Source of the DNA: DAIDKA01 sp035485475
GTDB lineage: Bacteria > Pseudomonadota > Gammaproteobacteria > Steroidobacterales > Steroidobacteraceae
Direction of reading: 5' to 3'
Assembly (NCBI GenBank): GCA_035485475.1
Contig: DATHOA010000260.1
Location: forward strand, 1-8,111
DNA: 8,111 bases
The notes under the pieces were generated by a model that made no database searches, was not told the DNA's origin, and was given only the letters and a program-made list of their open reading frames with translations. The stretch's first letter is position 1. Each line of letters opens with the position of its first letter. Shown here piece by piece: positions 5,090-8,111 of this stretch. A program made the translations under genes and the position numbers.

Positions 5090-8000
5090 TCAGCCTGCCA
5101 TGCGGCGCAGGGCTTCGGCGCCAACTGACAGCGTGGCAAAGTCGGCCTTGCCGGCCGTACGCATGTCGGCCTGCATGCGTTCCCATTGGGCCAGGTTGTT
5201 GGCATTGGCCGTGACCCAGGTTGCGATGCGGCCCGCGGGGCCGATGCGACCGGGTTGCGCCAAGGCCTCGCGCGTCAGGAGGCGTTGCGACTGGAACACG
5301 CTGTTGCGCAGGCCCGCGCGGGCAACGGCCTGCCAGTTGCCATCGATCTGCAGGGCCTCGACCTGCGAATGAATCCAATCCAGGCCGAGGCGCGCGCCCA
5401 TGCCAAAGTACACCTGGGCCGCGTCGGTGATTGAGACCTTGCTGGCCGCGGCGAGTTCGACCAGATCAAGGGCGCTGTTCTGCGCGTCCAGCAGGCCCAT
5501 GCGTGTGGCCAGCGCCGTCGGTACGCCCGCGCTGGCGTAACGGGCGAGTACGGCATCGAAGCCACTGCGCCATTGGCCGCATAGCGTCTCAGCCAGGTGG
5601 GCCGTGAGGTTGCGCACGGGGCCGCGCAGCTCGCTCACCGCCGCCTCGATCGACAGGCCAGGTCTATTCAGCAACAGCCAGTAGGTCAGGCGCCGCAGCA
5701 GCCGACTGGTCTCGTACAGCATGGTGTACTGCATCGGCGCGGGTACCCGGTTGTCGAGGGCTTCGATCTGCGACCACAGTTCGCGCATCTCAAAGACTTC
5801 ACGTGCGGCAGTGTAGGCACGTGCAACACGCGACGGCGCCGCTCCGGTCTCCTCCTGGGCGCGGATTACGAACGTGGGTCCCATCCGGTTCACGACGCTG
5901 TTGGTGGTCGCCGTTGCAATGATTTCACGCCGCAGCCGATGCCGGCTGATGGCGCGCGCGAAGCGGGTGCGCACGGCCTGCGGGAAGTAGCGCTCCAGTT
6001 CCTGCGAAAGATAGGGATCCTCGGGCACATCGGACTCGACCAGGTGGTGGCTGAGCCAGATCTTGCTATAGGACAGCAGCACGGCGAGTTCCGGCCGCGT
6101 CAGGCCCTGCGAGAGCTTGCGACGCTCATCGAGTGCTTCATCATCCGGCAGGAACTCGATACGGCGATTCAGTTCGCCGCTGCGCTCCAGTTGCCGGATC
6201 AGATGCTGATGCTCGGGCAGGCGCGAAACGGCCTGGCTCTCCAGAGTGCTCAGCGCCTGGCTTTGCAGGTAGTTGTTGCGCAGCACGAGGGCCGCCACAT
6301 CGCCGGTCATGCGCGTCAACACCTGGTCGCGCTCCCTCAAGCGCAGCGAGCCCGCGAGCACCAGTGGATTGAGCAGGATCTTCAGGTTCACCTCGACATC
6401 CGAGGTGTTGACGCCGGCGGAATTGTCGATGAAGTCGGTATTCAGCCGGCCGCCCTTCAGGGCGTATTCGACCCGCCCGAGCTGCGACAAGCCGAGATTG
6501 CCGCCTTCGCCCACCACTTTCGCGTGCAGCTCGGCGCCATTGATGCGCACGGCATCATTGGCGCGATCGCCGATCTGTGCATGGCTTTCGCCGGTCGCCT
6601 TGACGTAGGTGCCGATGCCGCCGTTCCACAACAGATCGACCGGCATGGTGAGAATGGCGCGGATGATTTCGAGCGGCGTGGCACTTGCCACATCCAGGCC
6701 CAGCAGTTCACGCATCTGCATGGAAAGCGCGATCGACTTCGCGCCGCGCGGGAACACGCCGCCGCCGCGCGAAATGAGTTTTCGGGAGTAGTCATCCCAG
6801 GACGAGCGGGCCAAGGCAAACAGCCGCTCGCGTTCGGCGAAGCTGGCCGCGACATCCGGCGTGGGGTCGAGGAATATATGACGATGGTCGAATGCCGCGA
6901 CCAGACGGATATGCCGTGACAGCAACATTCCATTGCCAAACACATCGCCCGACATGTCGCCGATGCCGCAGACCGAGAAGTCTTCGGTCTGGATGTCGCG
7001 ACCGAGTTCCCGGAAGTGGCGTTTCACCGATTCCCAGGCACCCCGTGCGGTGATGCCCATCTTTTTGTGATCGTAACCCGCGGAGCCGCCGGAGGCGAAG
7101 GCGTCCCCGAGCCAGAAGGAGTATTCGGCCGACACCGCGTTGGCGATGTCGGAGAAACTGGCCGTGCCCTTGTCGGCGGCGACGACCAGATACGGGTCGT
7201 CCGCGTCGCGACGGGCCACGAGCGGCGGCGGCACGATGCGATCCTTGACGAGGTTATCGGTGATGTCGAGCAGTCCGCGCATGAACGTTTGATAGCAGCG
7301 GATGCCTTCCGGCTGCCGTTCCTCTGGCGTTCTGGCACGCGAGCGCTTGACGACGAAGCCGCCCTTGGCGCCCATCGGCACGATGACCGTGTTCTTGACG
7401 TTCTGCGCCTTCATCAGTCCCAGCACTTCGGTGCGGAAGTCCTCAGGGCGGTCAGACCAGCGGATTCCGCCGCGCGCCACCTGGGCCATGCGCAGGTGAA
7501 TGGCTTCAACCTCGGGGCTGTAGACGAATACCTCGAACATCGGGCGCGGTAGCGGCAGCTCGGGTATCGCCTGCGAGTCGAGCTTGAAGGACAGGCAGGG
7601 TCGGTATGCGCCCGCGCTGGTCTGCCAGAAGTTGGTACGCAGCGTCGCGCGAATCACGTGCTGAAAGGCGCGCAGGATCCGGTCGGCGTCCAGGCTGGTC
7701 ACCGCTTCAAGATCGTGTGCAATCGCCGCCTCGAGCGGCTGCGTACGGCTGCGCGCGGCAGCGGAACGCGCCGGGTTCAGTTGCCGGTCGAACAGCTGGA
7801 ACAATTTCAGTGCGATGCCGGGATTGGCCTGCAGCACGCGCTCCATGTAGGACTGGCTGAAGGGGAGACCGGTCTGCACCAGGTAACGACCGCAGGCGCG
7901 CAGCACCATGATCTCGCGTACCGCCAGACCGGTGAGTGGCAGCAGGCGGTTGAAGCCATCATTCTCGGTGGCGCCGGTCCAGACGCTGTCGATGGCGGCG

Positions 8001-8111
8001 GTCAGGCGCGCGCCGAGCTTGCCGATGTCAAAGGGTGTCGCATGGGCCAGCTCGAAATCCTGGATCCTGGCCTGCGCGCCGTCGGGCCACCTGATTTCGT
8101 ACGGCTGCTCG
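5090..8111 (-). CDS. gdhB: NAD-specific glutamate dehydrogenase, large (L_1580-type) class, C-terminal part
   Basis: The frame is open from the right edge to TGA at 5090-5092, giving 1006 visible residues. The ATG at 7909 is internal, because the frame continues upstream with family-like sequence such as GATENDGFNRLLPLTGLAVRE. Full-length members are about 1600 residues, so roughly the N-terminal 600, with the ACT-like regulatory region, are missing. Catalytic-domain landmarks, in protein order, are GGIRWSDRPEDFR (7433-7471), PMGAKGGFVVKR with the substrate Lys codon near 7364-7366, VVAADKGTASFSDIAN, GIGDMSGDVFGNGM (6926-6967, nucleotide binding), NGGIGTYVKA (6596-6625) and GEGGNLGLSQLGR (6473-6511). 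The rest is the long helical C-terminal domain. The enzyme converts glutamate to 2-oxoglutarate and ammonia with NAD, usually in the catabolic direction. No frameshift is seen. Family assignment is secure; the symbol is one of several in use. Confidence 0.96.
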   Translation of the reverse strand, partial: EQPYEIRWPDGAQARIQDFELAHATPFDIGKLGARLTAAIDSVWTGATENDGFNRLLPLTGLAVREIMVLRACGRYLVQTGLPFSQSYMERVLQANPGIALKLFQLFDRQLNPARSAAARSRTQPLEAAIAHDLEAVTSLDADRILRAFQHVIRATLRTNFWQTSAGAYRPCLSFKLDSQAIPELPLPRPMFEVFVYSPEVEAIHLRMAQVARGGIRWSDRPEDFRTEVLGLMKAQNVKNTVIVPMGAKGGFVVKRSRARTPEERQPEGIRCYQTFMRGLLDITDNLVKDRIVPPPLVARRDADDPYLVVAADKGTASFSDIANAVSAEYSFWLGDAFASGGSAGYDHKKMGITARGAWESVKRHFRELGRDIQTEDFSVCGIGDMSGDVFGNGMLLSRHIRLVAAFDHRHIFLDPTPDVAASFAERERLFALARSSWDDYSRKLISRGGGVFPRGAKSIALSMQMRELLGLDVASATPLEIIRAILTMPVDLLWNGGIGTYVKATGESHAQIGDRANDAVRINGAELHAKVVGEGGNLGLSQLGRVEYALKGGRLNTDFIDNSAGVNTSDVEVNLKILLNPLVLAGSLRLRERDQVLTRMTGDVAALVLRNNYLQSQALSTLESQAVSRLPEHQHLIRQLERSGELNRRIEFLPDDEALDERRKLSQGLTRPELAVLLSYSKIWLSHHLVESDVPEDPYLSQELERYFPQAVRTRFARAISRHRLRREIIATATTNSVVNRMGPTFVIRAQEETGAAPSRVARAYTAAREVFEMRELWSQIEALDNRVPAPMQYTMLYETSRLLRRLTYWLLLNRPGLSIEAAVSELRGPVRNLTAHLAETLCGQWRSGFDAVLARYASAGVPTALATRMGLLDAQNSALDLVELAAASKVSITDAAQVYFGMGARLGLDWIHSQVEALQIDGNWQAVARAGLRNSVFQSQRLLTREALAQPGRIGPAGRIATWVTANANNLAQWERMQADMRTAGKADFATLSVGAEALRRMAG

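Noticed and set aside
5597..6919. A 440-codon open frame antisense to the glutamate dehydrogenase gene
   Set aside because: Its product has no recognisable domain and is rich in Gln, Arg, Ala and His. It mirrors a well-conserved enzyme in high-GC DNA, where long antisense frames are expected.

Overview
The window is an ordinary, gene-dense chromosomal segment from a GC-rich Gram-negative bacterium, most likely a gammaproteobacterium. It encodes an outer-membrane TonB-dependent receptor, an RraB-type RNase E regulator, a 2,3-bisphosphoglycerate-dependent phosphoglycerate mutase and the large (about 1600-residue class) NAD-glutamate dehydrogenase. The taxonomic placement is an inference from gene content and base composition only. 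I see no mobile element, CRISPR array, tRNA or rRNA.

Layout, + strand, 1-4279: six genes are packed head to tail. They are (i) the 3' part of a TonB-dependent receptor, cut by the left edge; (ii) an 86-residue YkoF/MTH1187-type thiamine-binding-like protein; (iii) a PnuC-family membrane transporter; (iv) an APH/choline-kinase-fold small-molecule kinase; (v) an adrenodoxin/putidaredoxin-type [2Fe-2S] ferredoxin; and (vi) a membrane-anchored RraB-domain protein. Genes ii/iii, iii/iv and v/vi overlap by 1-4 nt at their stop/start codons, which points to an operon with translational coupling.

Layout, - strand, 4276-8111: the NAD-glutamate dehydrogenase gene enters from the right edge, and gpmA lies 64 bp downstream of its stop. 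The + strand array and gpmA converge, and their stop codons overlap by 4 nt inside a perfect 9-bp inverted repeat that is a good candidate for a shared bidirectional terminator.

How the genes work together: genes i-iv read most simply as a thiamine scavenging cassette. The receptor would carry the vitamin across the outer membrane, the PnuC-family protein (PnuT type) would let it equilibrate across the inner membrane, the kinase would trap it as thiamine phosphate, and the YkoF-like protein would bind it in the cytoplasm. No single gene proves this; it rests on the combination. A TPP riboswitch would be expected upstream of the receptor gene, outside the window. The ferredoxin and RraB-like genes have no evident link to thiamine. 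This cassette is the most interesting part of the window. The rest is conserved housekeeping metabolism, and I found no convincing wholly novel system.
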